A DNA stretch of 64,000 bases from Asticcacaulis excentricus (GTDB lineage: Bacteria > Pseudomonadota > Alphaproteobacteria > Caulobacterales > Caulobacteraceae). A model generated the notes under the pieces. That model ran no database searches. It was not told the DNA's origin and saw only the letters and a program-made list of their open reading frames with translations. Below, piece by piece: positions 9,224 through 18,582 of the stretch. Each line of letters begins with the position of its first letter. Position 1 is the first letter of the stretch. A program made the position numbers and the translations under genes. The DNA lies in contig NZ_AP018827.1 of assembly GCF_003966695.1 (NCBI RefSeq), forward strand, positions 1,716,501 to 1,780,500, given 5' to 3'.

Positions 9224-10672
9224 TCACAGCCCGCGGATCAGACGGAAGACGGCGCGCAGGGTCTGGGCCTCGGCCCCGACGGGGAAGCCCGGACGGCCGC
9301 GCGGGTTCCAGGCGTAGAGGTCGAAATGCACCCACGCCCCCGTCTGCGGCGCGAATTTTTGCAGGAAGAGGGCCGCCGTCACCGATCCGGCCTGCGCCCA
9401 ACCCTGCGGATCATTGCGCAGATCGGCTATATCGGACTCCAAAGCGTCACGATACCCGGCCCACAGCGGCATCCGCCACAGCGGGTCGTGTTCGGCAATG
9501 GCCGCCACCTCCAGCCGCCGCGCCATCTCTTCATCGTCGGTATAGAAGGGGATGACTTCAGGCCCCAGCGCCACGCGCGCCGCGCCGGTCAGGGTGGCAA
9601 AATCGAGCGTCAGATCGGGCTCCAGCTCCGCCGCGCGCGTCAGGGCATCGGCCAGAATCAACCGCCCTTCGGCATCGGTATTGCCAACCTCGATCGACAG
9701 CCCGGCGCGTGAGGCGATGATGTCGCCGGGGCGGAAGGCGTCGCCGGAAATGGCGTTTTCCACGGCGCTGATCAGCACGTGCAGACGCACACGCAGATTG
9801 GCCCCCATGATCAGGCGCGCCAGCCCCAGCACATGCGCCGCCCCGCCCATATCCTTTTTCATCAGGGCCATACCGGCCCCGCCCTTGATATTCAGGCCGC
9901 CGGTGTCAAACACCACGCCCTTACCCACCAGCACGATCACCGGCTTGCGGACATCGGAAATATCCTCGACCTGCGGGGTCCAGTCGATTTCGATAAAGCG
10001 CGGGGCGCGGGCTTCGACCGTCGCGCGGCCCACAGCGTGCACCGCCGGGAAGTTTTCGCGCAGCAACGCATCCCCGGCAATGACGCTGATCTGTGCATTG
10101 AACTCTGAGGCCAGCGACCTCGCCGCCGATTCGATCTCCGCCGGGCCCATATCATTGGCGGGCGTATTGACCAGATCACGCACCAGATCGTGCGCCGAAA
10201 CCTCCAGCGCCACGGCGTCGCGCGCCTCGGCATCGAGGTCGCTGGTGTCGAGCCGCACCTCATCGCGTAAGGCCTTGCCGGCCTTGTAGCGGTCAAAGAC
10301 GTAAGCCCCCAGTTGGAACGCCACATGGATGGCCTTGCGATCCAGCCCCTCATCGGCTTTCAGCCGCCACACCCCGGTCGGCAACTGCCCCGGCAGGGCG
10401 CGGAAGCCCAGGGGATTATAGGCCCGTCGCACCCCCAGACCGAACCACGCCGCCAGACCGCCATTGAGCGGCAGCACGACCAGCGCTCCCGTCTTACCCG
10501 TAAAGCCCTTCGCCCGCAAAAACGCCGCCTGCGTCGCCTCCAGGGCGGACAGTGCCGCCTCCACCTCGTCTTCAAACAGGCCGAAGATGATGTTTTCCGG
10601 CGTTTTGGCGGGCGGGTTGGGCAAGGGCTTGGGCATGGCAGTCATCTCAGGAACAGCAGAGGGTTTAACCAT
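9224..10672 (-). CDS. Leucyl aminopeptidase (M17 family)
   Basis: Cytoplasmic two-metal aminopeptidase. The 482-aa product has the M17 metal and catalytic motifs VGKGVVFDTGGLNIK, MKKDMGGAA and NTDAEGRL in the C-terminal catalytic domain. The N-terminal domain is divergent, as in the PepB-like subgroup. Three in-frame ATGs occur within the first 13 codons (10672, 10645, 10636) and none has a decisive ribosome-binding site, so the true start may be up to 36 bases inside. Confidence 0.92.
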   Translation of the reverse strand: MVKPSAVPEMTAMPKPLPNPPAKTPENIIFGLFEDEVEAALSALEATQAAFLRAKGFTGKTGALVVLPLNGGLAAWFGLGVRRAYNPLGFRALPGQLPTGVWRLKADEGLDRKAIHVAFQLGAYVFDRYKAGKALRDEVRLDTSDLDAEARDAVALEVSAHDLVRDLVNTPANDMGPAEIESAARSLASEFNAQISVIAGDALLRENFPAVHAVGRATVEARAPRFIEIDWTPQVEDISDVRKPVIVLVGKGVVFDTGGLNIKGGAGMALMKKDMGGAAHVLGLARLIMGANLRVRLHVLISAVENAISGDAFRPGDIIASRAGLSIEVGNTDAEGRLILADALTRAAELEPDLTLDFATLTGAARVALGPEVIPFYTDDEEMARRLEVAAIAEHDPLWRMPLWAGYRDALESDIADLRNDPQGWAQAGSVTAALFLQKFAPQTGAWVHFDLYAWNPRGRPGFPVGAEAQTLRAVFRLIRGL

Positions 10673-10754
10673 ATATTTAGGGGTCTAAATCAAAGCTTAA
10701 AGCCGTATTCGTTTTTGCGAGGCCAGAACGCCTCCGGCCGTCTCAGGGTGTCGC

Positions 10755-11588
10755 ATGACCCGTCTTGCCGTTCTGTTGCTTGCTGGCGGTTTGCTGGCCC
10801 TTCCCGTTCTGGCCGCCGAAGACGCCAAACCGGCCGAAAAATCAGGCCTGAAGTCGGTCAAGCTGGTGGAGACGCCGGCTCCGCCCAAGCCGGTCAAGGC
10901 GACCAGGGCTGAGCGCGAAGCGGCGATGCGCCTCGACCCGCTGGGGCGCGCGGCCTTTTTCAATCGCGAATTTGTCAACGACCCGACCGATATTGAGGCC
11001 GGGCTGGTCCTGTCGGAAGCGCAGCGCGCACTGGGCAACCCCAAGGAAGCCGCCGATACGGCGCACCGCGTGCTGTTGTTCGCGCCGCAAAACTATGAGG
11101 CCCTGCTGGCGGCGGCGCGCGGCCACATCGCCAATAATGACGCCTTCTACGCCATCGACCCGCTGCAAACCGCCACCACACTGAAACCCAATGACTGGCG
11201 CGCCTGGTCGCTTCTGGGCGTGGCCTATGACCAGACCAAGCGTAGCGAAGAGGCGCTGAGCATGTGGGACAAGGCGCTCAGCCTGTCACCCGACAACCCC
11301 GCCGTCCTCACCAATCAGGCCATGTACAAGGCCGGCAATGGCGATCTGGCGCAGGCCGAAACCATCCTGCGCCGCGCCGTCACCCTGCCCGGCGCCACCA
11401 TTCAGGTGCGTCAGAATCTGGCGCTGGTTCTGGGGATGCAGGGCAAGCTGGCCGAGGCGGAAAAACTGCTGCGGCAGGACCTGCCGCCGGATGTGGCGGA
11501 TAAGAACCTCGCCTGGCTTCAGGCCTCGCTGAAACCCGCCGGTTCGGCTACCCCGGCCCGCGACTGGAACAGCCTCAAGGGCGGGTGA
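10755..11588 (+). CDS. tadD: TPR protein, TadD-like pilus assembly factor
   Basis: Exported TPR protein. The 277-aa product has a signal peptide (cleavage near LPVLAA), a Pro/Lys-rich linker and four or so TPR units from about residue 75. The last part (QNLALVLGMQGKLAEAEKLLR) is the pattern I associate with Flp-pilus TadD, a lipoprotein or periplasmic pilotin-like helper for secretin assembly. No lipobox cysteine is seen. It is 8 kb from the cpa cluster, so assignment to that pilus is by family resemblance plus proximity. Confidence 0.7.
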   Translation: MTRLAVLLLAGGLLALPVLAAEDAKPAEKSGLKSVKLVETPAPPKPVKATRAEREAAMRLDPLGRAAFFNREFVNDPTDIEAGLVLSEAQRALGNPKEAADTAHRVLLFAPQNYEALLAAARGHIANNDAFYAIDPLQTATTLKPNDWRAWSLLGVAYDQTKRSEEALSMWDKALSLSPDNPAVLTNQAMYKAGNGDLAQAETILRRAVTLPGATIQVRQNLALVLGMQGKLAEAEKLLRQDLPPDVADKNLAWLQASLKPAGSATPARDWNSLKGG

Positions 11589-11734
11589 TCTGTAAAACCG
11601 CGCCGCCCGTAAGATAGATGCGGGCCAAAACCCCAGAATGGGACTCCTGTCTGCCCCCGCGCCTGTGCTAGGGTGCACGCGCGACGGGCGACTCACCCGC
11701 GCGGCCAATTATCCCCAGACGCGACATTGTGCCC

Positions 11735-11781
11735 ACACAAGATGTAGATATTCATCTGGTGTTAACTACAAAGTGTGGTGA
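11735..11781 (+). promoter_or_regulatory. Candidate tandem NrdR boxes before nrdB
   Basis: Two weak matches to the NrdR consensus acaCwAtATaTwGtgt at 11735-11750 (ACACAAGATGTAGATA, 11 of 16) and 11766-11781. Their starts are 31 bp apart, three helical turns, which is the usual NrdR arrangement. They sit 40-86 bases before the nrdB ATG. Inference only. Confidence 0.35.
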
Positions 11782-11820
11782 TATGGGGCCTCAGTTCAGT
11801 GTCGATTCGGAAGTCATGCC

Positions 11821-12873
11821 ATGAGCCTCATCATCCCCGGTGCCCAGCCCAAGGCGGGCCTGCTTACCCCCTCGATTGCCTATAAGCCGTTCCGCTATCC
11901 GTGGGCCTTCGACTTCTGGCAAAAGCAGCAGCAGGTGCACTGGCTGCCCGAAGAGGTGCCGCTGGGTGAAGACGTCAAGGACTGGGCGTCCAAGCTGAAC
12001 GACAATGAGCGCAACCTGTTGACCCAGATCTTCCGCTTCTTCACGCAGTCGGACATCGAGGTTCAGGACAACTACATGGAAAAATACGGTCGGGTGTTCA
12101 AACCGACCGAGATCAAGATGATGCTGTCGGCCTTCGCCAATATGGAGACCGTGCACATCGCCGCCTACGCCCTGCTGCTTGAAACCATCGGTATGCCCGA
12201 AGCCGAGTTTGGCGCGTTCATGGAATACGAGGCCATGCGCGACAAGCACGACTTCATGCAGAAGTTCGGCGTCGATACCGATGCCGATATCTGCCGCACG
12301 CTGGCCATGTTCGGCGGCTTTACCGAAGGCCTGCAACTGTTTGCCTCCTTCGCCATGCTGATGAACTTCCCGCGCTTCAACAAGATGAAGGGCATGGGGC
12401 AGATCGTCTCGTGGTCGGTGCGCGACGAAAGCCTGCACTGCGAAGGCATCATCAAGCTCTACCACGCCTTCAACAAGGAAACCGGCGCGGTGACCAAGGC
12501 CGTGGCCGACGACATCGTCGATTGCTGCAAAACCGTAGTCAGCCTCGAAGACAAGTTCATCGACCTGTCGTTCGAAATGGGCCCCGTCGAGGGCATGACG
12601 CCGGACGATATCAAACAATATATCCGCTACATCGCCGACTGGCGCCTGCGTCAACTGGAACTGCCCGAAGTGTTCGGCGTGCAGGAAAACCCGCTGCCCT
12701 GGCTTCAGGTGCTGCTGTCGGGCGTCGAACACGCCAACTTCTTCGAAGCCCGCGCCACCGAATACTCCAAGGCCGCGACCAAGGGCTCATGGACCGGCGG
12801 CGAAGGCGTGTGGGACGCTTTCGATACCCTGCTCAAAAAGCGCTCGGAAGCCACCCGCGGCGTGAATGTGTAA
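11821..12873 (+). CDS. nrdB: Ribonucleoside-diphosphate reductase beta subunit
   Basis: Radical-generating subunit of class I ribonucleotide reductase, providing dNTPs. The 350-aa product has the di-iron ligands in QSDIEVQDN, ANMETVHIAAY and VRDESLHCEG. The tyrosine of HIAAY is the likely radical site. No nrdA lies next to it in the window. It has its own terminator and possible NrdR sites upstream. Confidence 0.95.
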   Translation: MSLIIPGAQPKAGLLTPSIAYKPFRYPWAFDFWQKQQQVHWLPEEVPLGEDVKDWASKLNDNERNLLTQIFRFFTQSDIEVQDNYMEKYGRVFKPTEIKMMLSAFANMETVHIAAYALLLETIGMPEAEFGAFMEYEAMRDKHDFMQKFGVDTDADICRTLAMFGGFTEGLQLFASFAMLMNFPRFNKMKGMGQIVSWSVRDESLHCEGIIKLYHAFNKETGAVTKAVADDIVDCCKTVVSLEDKFIDLSFEMGPVEGMTPDDIKQYIRYIADWRLRQLELPEVFGVQENPLPWLQVLLSGVEHANFFEARATEYSKAATKGSWTGGEGVWDAFDTLLKKRSEATRGVNV

Positions 12874-12916
12874 GGGATAAAGATTTGGGGCCGCAGGCCC
12901 CAAACCCCGAATGTTT

Positions 12917-12952
12917 AAAGCGCTCCATTGGTTTCCGATGGAGCGCTTTTTG
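12917..12952 (+). terminator. Intrinsic terminator after nrdB
   Basis: AAAGCGCTCCAT-N9-ATGGAGCGCTTT, a perfect 12-bp stem followed by T5. Confidence 0.92.
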
Positions 12953-13046
12953 TTTCGGGGTATGGGGCCTACGGCCCCATAGTCTTTCCTCTTCTTCGTT
13001 AAGACTTCCTAAGACCGTATTAACCCTCTGCCCTTAGTCTGAGCGG

Positions 13047-14186
13047 ATGACCCTTCGTCCTGCCCTGCTGCGCGCCGCCAAGCCGGTTGCGCTGACGCTG
13101 CTCGTGCTGTTGTGCACGGGCGCAGTGGGGGCGCAGCCTGTTCAAAAACCCTTAAGCAAGCAGGCGCAGACCGAGCTGGACACGCTGGGGGCGGAGTTGC
13201 GCGCCAATGCCCGCAAGCGCGAGCAGAAGCATCAGTCGGCGCGGGAGATCGCGCAGGAGATCGAGCGGCTGCGGGCGCAGATGATCGACATAGCCCGCAC
13301 GCAGGGGGCGTCGGAACAGCGGGCGGCGGTCTATCGCGCACGGCTGGAGACGCTGAGCTTGCTTGAGGCCGATATGACACGGCGGCTGGGGACATTGCGC
13401 AACAAGCAGGCGCGGTTGCTGAGCGCCTTGCAGATCTATTCACGCAACCCGCCACCGACGATTTTCGTTTCGACGCGCAAGGCCAATGATGCGGTGATCG
13501 CGGCCATATTGCTGAAAGAGATTACGCCGGAGCTGAAAAAGCGCGCGGCCGTGCTGTCGGAAGAAAACCGCAACCTGATCCGTGTGCGGCGCGAGGCGGC
13601 CTTACAGAACGAGGCGCTGTTTATTTCCGAAAGCGACGTGTCGGAGCAGCAGAAGCAGTTGGAGACCCTGATGGCCGATCGGGCGGCGCTGGAAGATCAG
13701 CTTTTGCGCGAAGCCGATGCCATTGAAGCGCGCAATCTGGAGCTTGAGGCGCGTCAGCGGACCCTGCTGGGCCTGCCCTCGCCGCTGCGCCCGGCCCAGA
13801 GCCGCACGCTCGACCTGCAACTGCCTGTGGTCGGTGAAAAGGCCGCCAGCTATGGCGAGACGGTGGACGGTCAGACCAGTCGCGGTCTGCGGCTGAAGAC
13901 CACGCCGGGGGCGCAGGTACGCAGTCCCGGCAACGGGCGCGTCGAATATGCCGGGCCGCTGGACGGCTATGGTCAGGTGATCATTCTCGATGTCGGCAAC
14001 GACTATCACGTGGTGATGACCGGGCTGGGGCGGGTCTATGTCGATCCCAACCGCACCGTGGCCAGGGGGGAGCCGCTGGGGCGCACGCCCAATCTGACCG
14101 ACAAGCCGACGGTCTTTTATATGGAGCTGCGCCAAGGCGAGAACCCCGTCAATCCGGCCACCGGCTTCGATCTGAGCAAGCTGTAA
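13047..14186 (+). CDS. envC: Murein hydrolase activator EnvC-like (degenerate LytM)
   Basis: Periplasmic coiled-coil protein with a C-terminal M23/LytM fold that activates amidases at the division septum. The 379-aa product has a signal peptide (cleavage near AVGAQP), long coiled coil at about residues 35-250 and an M23-like domain from about 280. The zinc-binding HxH of active M23 enzymes is replaced (DYHVVMTGLG), consistent with a non-catalytic activator. It directly precedes ctpA. In many alphaproteobacteria this pair continues into a divergent polysaccharide deacetylase and rppH; here those lie at 60.7 kb. Confidence 0.9.
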   Translation: MTLRPALLRAAKPVALTLLVLLCTGAVGAQPVQKPLSKQAQTELDTLGAELRANARKREQKHQSAREIAQEIERLRAQMIDIARTQGASEQRAAVYRARLETLSLLEADMTRRLGTLRNKQARLLSALQIYSRNPPPTIFVSTRKANDAVIAAILLKEITPELKKRAAVLSEENRNLIRVRREAALQNEALFISESDVSEQQKQLETLMADRAALEDQLLREADAIEARNLELEARQRTLLGLPSPLRPAQSRTLDLQLPVVGEKAASYGETVDGQTSRGLRLKTTPGAQVRSPGNGRVEYAGPLDGYGQVIILDVGNDYHVVMTGLGRVYVDPNRTVARGEPLGRTPNLTDKPTVFYMELRQGENPVNPATGFDLSKL

Positions 14187-14296
14187 AGGCCCTGTTTACG
14201 CCACATTAAAAGCCTGTAGTATGGGGAGTGAGCGTCTATGCCACCGCTGGTTTGCAGGTGGCCATTACGGAGCCAAGAAGCTCCAAAGAGGACTAT

Positions 14297-15760
14297 ATGA
14301 GACATTACTTCCTGGGCGGCGTCGCCGCTCTGGCCCTGAGCATCGGTGCGGTGGCCTACGCCAATCAGCCGGCCTTTTCGCCCAAGTCCGATACCTATGA
14401 AATGCTTGAGCTGTTTGGCGACGTCGTGGCGCTGGTCAAGCAGAACTATGTGGTCGAGGTGGACGACAAGAAGCTGATCGAAGCCGCGCTTCAGGGGATG
14501 CTGTCCTCGCTCGATCCGCATTCCAACTACCTGTCGGCGGATGATTTCACCGACCTTCAGGAACGCACCAAGGGCGCCTATGGCGGCATCGGCCTTGAGG
14601 TGCAGTCCGAAGACGGCGCGGTGAAGGTGGTCACTCCGATGGATGACACCCCGGCCATGAAGGCGGGTATCCAGTCGGGCGACTTTATCACCGCCATCGA
14701 CGGCACCTCGATTCTGGGGATGCGCCTGAACGAGGCCGTCTCCAAGATGAAGGGGACGCCGGAGACGGACCTGACGCTCACCATCTACCGCGAAGGCAAG
14801 GACGAGCCGTTCGACGTCAAGCTGAAGCGCGAAATCATCAATGTGAAATCGGTCAGGGCGCGCATGGAAGGCGCTTACGGCTATCTGCGCATTTCGAACT
14901 TCAACGAGAATACGGCGCGCGAATCCTATGAGGCGCTGAGCGATCTGCGCACAAAGAATCCGCAGATGAAGGGGCTGATCCTCGATCTGCGCAACAATCC
15001 CGGCGGTCTGCTTGATCAGTCGGTGGGCGTCGCCGACCTCTTCCTCGAAGGCGGCGAAGTGGTATCTCAGCGTGGACGCAAGCCCGACGACATCACCCGC
15101 TATCAGGCCCATAAGGGCGACATCATGAATGGCAAGCCGATTGTCGTCCTGACCAATCCGGGTACGGCTTCGGCGGCGGAAATCGTTGCGGGCGCGCTTC
15201 AAGATCACAAGCGGGCCTCGACCGTCGGCCTGACCACCTTCGGCAAGGGTTCAGTGCAAAGCGTCATCAATCTGGGCGAAAACCGCGCGGTGAAGATGAC
15301 CATTGCGCGCTATTACACGCCATCAGGCCGCTCGATCCAGAAGACGGGCATCGAGCCCGATCTGGAAGTGGCGCAATCGCGCGATCAGGCCAAGGTGATC
15401 GCCAACCGCGCCTATTCCTTCTCGGAAGCCGATTACAAGAACGCGCTGGATGCCGATGAGGGCAAGAAGCGTCAGGAAGCGCACGTCGTGTCCGAAGTGC
15501 CGCCGGATTCCTACGACGTCAAAACCGGTGACTTCCAACTGGCGCGCGCCATCGACGTGCTGAACTATGGCGGCGACGTGAAGATGGCGGCGGCGCACCC
15601 GCGCGGCCTCAAGCTGGCCATGTCCGATCTGGTCGATGCGCCGAGCGAGCGCTTTGCGGGCAAGACCAAGGCCGGACCGGCCAAACCAGCCCCGGCGGCG
15701 GCCCCCAGCACGGCGACCGCTTCGTCGTCGTCATCCTCAAGCTCGGCGCAACCGAAGTAA
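14297..15760 (+). CDS. ctpA: Carboxy-terminal processing protease (S41)
   Basis: Periplasmic serine protease with a Ser-Lys dyad that trims or degrades envelope proteins. A signal peptide begins at the ATG at 14297, preceded by AAAGAGG; an upstream in-frame start at 14228 would bury it. The PDZ domain is near residues 95-175. The catalytic serine is in NPGTASAAEI and the lysine in TFGKGSVQ. A Ser/Ala/Pro-rich tail of about 45 residues ends the protein. Likely co-transcribed with envC; a terminator follows. Confidence 0.95.
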   Translation: MRHYFLGGVAALALSIGAVAYANQPAFSPKSDTYEMLELFGDVVALVKQNYVVEVDDKKLIEAALQGMLSSLDPHSNYLSADDFTDLQERTKGAYGGIGLEVQSEDGAVKVVTPMDDTPAMKAGIQSGDFITAIDGTSILGMRLNEAVSKMKGTPETDLTLTIYREGKDEPFDVKLKREIINVKSVRARMEGAYGYLRISNFNENTARESYEALSDLRTKNPQMKGLILDLRNNPGGLLDQSVGVADLFLEGGEVVSQRGRKPDDITRYQAHKGDIMNGKPIVVLTNPGTASAAEIVAGALQDHKRASTVGLTTFGKGSVQSVINLGENRAVKMTIARYYTPSGRSIQKTGIEPDLEVAQSRDQAKVIANRAYSFSEADYKNALDADEGKKRQEAHVVSEVPPDSYDVKTGDFQLARAIDVLNYGGDVKMAAAHPRGLKLAMSDLVDAPSERFAGKTKAGPAKPAPAAAPSTATASSSSSSSSAQPK

Positions 15761-15765
15761 GCGAC

Positions 15766-15794
15766 ACCCCCGCATCGTACCTGCGGGGGTTTTT
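15766..15794 (+). terminator. Intrinsic terminator after ctpA
   Basis: ACCCCCGCA-N7-TGCGGGGGT followed by T4. Confidence 0.9.
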
Positions 15795-15828
15795 ACATCC
15801 GCACAGGGGCAGAGCGCGTATAAGACCT

Positions 15829-15980
15829 GAAAAAAACGCCCGATGCGTCGCACCGGGCGTCAGGATACATCTCATGGACCTCCATCCATAGGCCACTCGT
15901 CATACATGCCAGAGAGTGTCTAAAAAGACAGGCTTGTGTGGCGAAACCTGCAATCATAATGATCCTCAATGGCTTAACGG
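15829..15980 (-). ncRNA. Possible minus-strand small RNA ending in a terminator
   Basis: ACGCCCG (15836-15842) pairs with CGGGCGT (15854-15860). On the minus strand the hairpin is followed by seven T, an intrinsic terminator with no minus-strand gene upstream of it: the region up to 16027 has no convincing gene. A second small hairpin, ATGGA-CCTCCA-TCCAT, lies at about 15874-15889. The 5' end is unknown and the extent given is a guess. Confidence 0.3.
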
Positions 15981-16027
15981 GCGAATCAAGTTGCCGTGAG
16001 AGTTGAAGCCGCCCGCCGTGAACACGA

Positions 16028-17425
16028 ATGACGCCCCCGTTTCCTGAGCATCTGCATATAGTGTCGCTGCCCTACAGGCCGCCCGAAGCCTTTTTCGGCA
16101 GCGTGCTGAGGTCGGAGCGTTGCGCCGGTTTCCTGTCCGATGGCGGGGCGCTGGGGCGCTGGTCGTGGCTGTCTGTAACACCCGATGACACAGAGGTGTT
16201 TGCCTTTGACGATGCGCGCCGACCCGAAGAGGTGTTGCGCACGGCCTGCGTAAAGGTGTTGGGTGACACCCATGTCCACGGCGACGACATCACGGATTTA
16301 CCGCCCTTTACGGGCGGGCTGATCGGGCTGGCCGGGTTTGAGCTGGGGCCCCGGCTGGAAAACCTGCCGCTGCGTGCGTTTGAGTTGGGGGGTGAACCGT
16401 GGCCCGAACTGGTGCTGATGCGCTTTTCGGCGGTTCTGGCCTTCGACCTGCATCAGAAGCGGAGGCTGGTACTGGGGCGCGGCGCAACGGCGGACGCGGC
16501 GCGCGAGCAGGCCGAGGCCCTGGCGGCGCAGGTCGAAACCGTGGCGTCCACGCCCCGGCCCTCCACCCTGATGGACGGCCCATTGCTCAGCGAGACGCCG
16601 GACGCCGAGTTTGAGGCGAAGGTGGCGACGCTGGTGGCGCAAATCCATGCCGGTGACCTGTTTCAGGCCAATCTGGCGCGCGGCTGGCGCGGCGCTCTGA
16701 AACCCGGCCTTACGCCCGATCACATTTTACAGGCGCTGGCCGAAGCGGGGGCCAGTCCGTTCGGCGCCTTTATGCGCTTTGGCAACCGCGCCGTCATATC
16801 AAACAGCCCGGAACGCTTCATCCGCCTTAGAGCTGATGGGCGCATGGAAACCCGCCCGATCAAGGGCACACGCCCACGCGGGCACACGCCGCAGGCTGAC
16901 TCGGCGCTGGGGCAGGAGCTGCTCAACAGCGCCAAGGATCGCGCCGAAAACCTGATGATCGTCGATCTGATGCGTCACGACCTGTCGAAGGTCGCCGAGG
17001 TCGGCTCGGTGCGCGTCGAAGCCCTGAATGCGCTGGAATCCTATCCCAACGTGCACCATCTGGTGTCCGTGGTAACGGCGCAGCTCAAGGCGGGATACAC
17101 GGGGGCGGATGTGCTGCTGGCCACCTTCCCGCCCGGCTCGATTTCCGGTGCGCCCAAGGTGCAGGCGATGAAGGTCATTCAGGCGCTGGAGGCCCCGCGA
17201 GGCCCCTATTGCGGCTCGCTGTTCTGGGTCGATGCGTCGGGTGCCATGGACTCGAATGTGCTGATCCGCACGGCCGCCTGTGAACGTAACGAAAGGGGCC
17301 TGTGGCAGTTAAGAGTCAGTGCGGGGGGCGGTATTGTCGCCGACTCCGATCCCGCCGATGAACGCCACGAGACCGAAACCAAGCTGTCTTTGTTCAAAGC
17401 CGTCCTCGAACGCAGAGTTACTTAA
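16028..17425 (+). CDS. pabB: Aminodeoxychorismate synthase component I
   Basis: Makes 4-amino-4-deoxychorismate from chorismate for p-aminobenzoate and folate. The 465-aa product carries the chorismate-binding domain. The diagnostic PIKGTRPRG motif (PabB type, where anthranilate synthase has PIAGT) and the SGAPKVQAM and ETETKLSLFKA segments are all present. The 3' end overlaps the convergent pilus gene by 8 bases. Confidence 0.93.
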   Translation: MTPPFPEHLHIVSLPYRPPEAFFGSVLRSERCAGFLSDGGALGRWSWLSVTPDDTEVFAFDDARRPEEVLRTACVKVLGDTHVHGDDITDLPPFTGGLIGLAGFELGPRLENLPLRAFELGGEPWPELVLMRFSAVLAFDLHQKRRLVLGRGATADAAREQAEALAAQVETVASTPRPSTLMDGPLLSETPDAEFEAKVATLVAQIHAGDLFQANLARGWRGALKPGLTPDHILQALAEAGASPFGAFMRFGNRAVISNSPERFIRLRADGRMETRPIKGTRPRGHTPQADSALGQELLNSAKDRAENLMIVDLMRHDLSKVAEVGSVRVEALNALESYPNVHHLVSVVTAQLKAGYTGADVLLATFPPGSISGAPKVQAMKVIQALEAPRGPYCGSLFWVDASGAMDSNVLIRTAACERNERGLWQLRVSAGGGIVADSDPADERHETETKLSLFKAVLERRVT

Positions 17426-17963
17426 GGAGAATCTTCGCACCCGACCGCGGATGATGATAGGTCTTGTTCTGGAACGTCGTATTAATCGGCAAAAACTTAC
17501 CTATCGGCGGCGTGAAGTCATACACAACTTCGGTAATGATCAGGCTTTCGTCGGCTGGCAACTGAGCGGTGGTCAGGTTGCTGGTTGATACGTCTCCGCT
17601 GCCCTTCCAGTTGCTGCGCTGATCCCAATCCTTGGCGATGACGCCCGTGGTCTTGTTGCGTGTGACGCTGGAAATACGGATTTGCAGCTTGGTGCCCGCG
17701 GGAAAGGGCTCAAGGATGCTGGCGCCGATCTCAAAAATATCGTTCAGATTGGCCGTAGTCACGCTTTCAGATTGCGCCACCAGATCTCCCATCGTTGCGG
17801 CCAGGTGTGCGGTCTTACGGCTGGCCATCATTCCGAGGCTGAGGTCCGCCAGCCCCCAGTAGATGACAATAAGCACCGGCGCGATCAGCGCGAATTCTAC
17901 CGCTGCCGTGCCGTTGCGAGCTCTGAGCCCGATATGAAAGCTTTGGCGCAGACGTCTCAGCAT
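17418..17963 (-). CDS. TadE/TadG-like minor pilus protein
   Basis: 181 aa. A single N-terminal membrane helix preceded by the TadE-type sequence ARNGTAAVEFALIAPVL (residues 16-32), with the pseudopilin-like Gly/Glu arrangement, and then a periplasmic domain. It is the second gene of a minus-strand pair; its ATG shares one base with the upstream TGA, indicating coupling. The family assists Flp-pilus assembly at the inner membrane. It is transcribed away from the cpa genes. Confidence 0.82.
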   Translation of the reverse strand: MLRRLRQSFHIGLRARNGTAAVEFALIAPVLIVIYWGLADLSLGMMASRKTAHLAATMGDLVAQSESVTTANLNDIFEIGASILEPFPAGTKLQIRISSVTRNKTTGVIAKDWDQRSNWKGSGDVSTSNLTTAQLPADESLIITEVVYDFTPPIGKFLPINTTFQNKTYHHPRSGAKILLK

Positions 17964-18541
17964 CAGAAGGGCTCGTTTCTGAAGACGATGATAGAAGAGA
18001 GAACGGTTTCACCGCCGCTCAATGTACCGAAACCGGGCTTCAGAAGCGGCGAGAACACCGGCCAGGTATAATAGACGCGCACCAGCTGTATCTGGCTGCT
18101 ACCGCCCACTGTATATTGCATATTGACGAACTCACCATCCACGATGACTTCGGGGGCTTTGGTCACCATCTGGAAATTGGTAAATGTGCGCACATCAACG
18201 CGCAGCTTGGAGGTACAATCCGCGCCCAGCCATGCCATTTCGTTACACACCTTGGTAATGAAGACGGCGGGCGTGGTGGCCTTGGTGGCCAAACCTGTGC
18301 GCAGTTCCCGTGACACCTTTGCGGTCGCCAGATCGAGGGAGACGCCGGCAAACAACACAATGGCCAGCTCTATGCAGCCCATGATCAAACCAAAGAAAGG
18401 GAATGCGATCAGGGCAAATTCCACCGCCGTCGCGCCCCGGCGGTCACGCCACAGCCCCCTTATCGGACGGGGCGGGGTCTTCCCGATTGTGTTCAGCCGT
18501 GTGCGCACCCTGATGATCCCATTCGCGAAAATCCCGCTCAT
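17963..18541 (-). CDS. TadE-like minor pilus protein
   Basis: 192 aa. The motif DRRGATAVEFALIAFPFF (near residues 33-50) starts the single membrane helix and is the TadE signature. The C-terminal domain has two cysteines (VCNEMAWLGADC) that could form a disulfide. Paralogous to the next gene in their N-terminal helices. Expected to be processed by the CpaA peptidase and to act in pilus assembly. Confidence 0.83.
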   Translation of the reverse strand: MSGIFANGIIRVRTRLNTIGKTPPRPIRGLWRDRRGATAVEFALIAFPFFGLIMGCIELAIVLFAGVSLDLATAKVSRELRTGLATKATTPAVFITKVCNEMAWLGADCTSKLRVDVRTFTNFQMVTKAPEVIVDGEFVNMQYTVGGSSQIQLVRVYYTWPVFSPLLKPGFGTLSGGETVLSSIIVFRNEPF

Positions 18542-18582
18542 TTTAGCTGAAGCGGAGTCAACAGGCGGTTAAGCTGAAGGAA

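Noticed and set aside
11791-12732. Minus-strand frame of 313 codons opposite nrdB
   Set aside because: NrdB on the other strand is certain; the antisense frame is His/Gly-rich and has no motifs.
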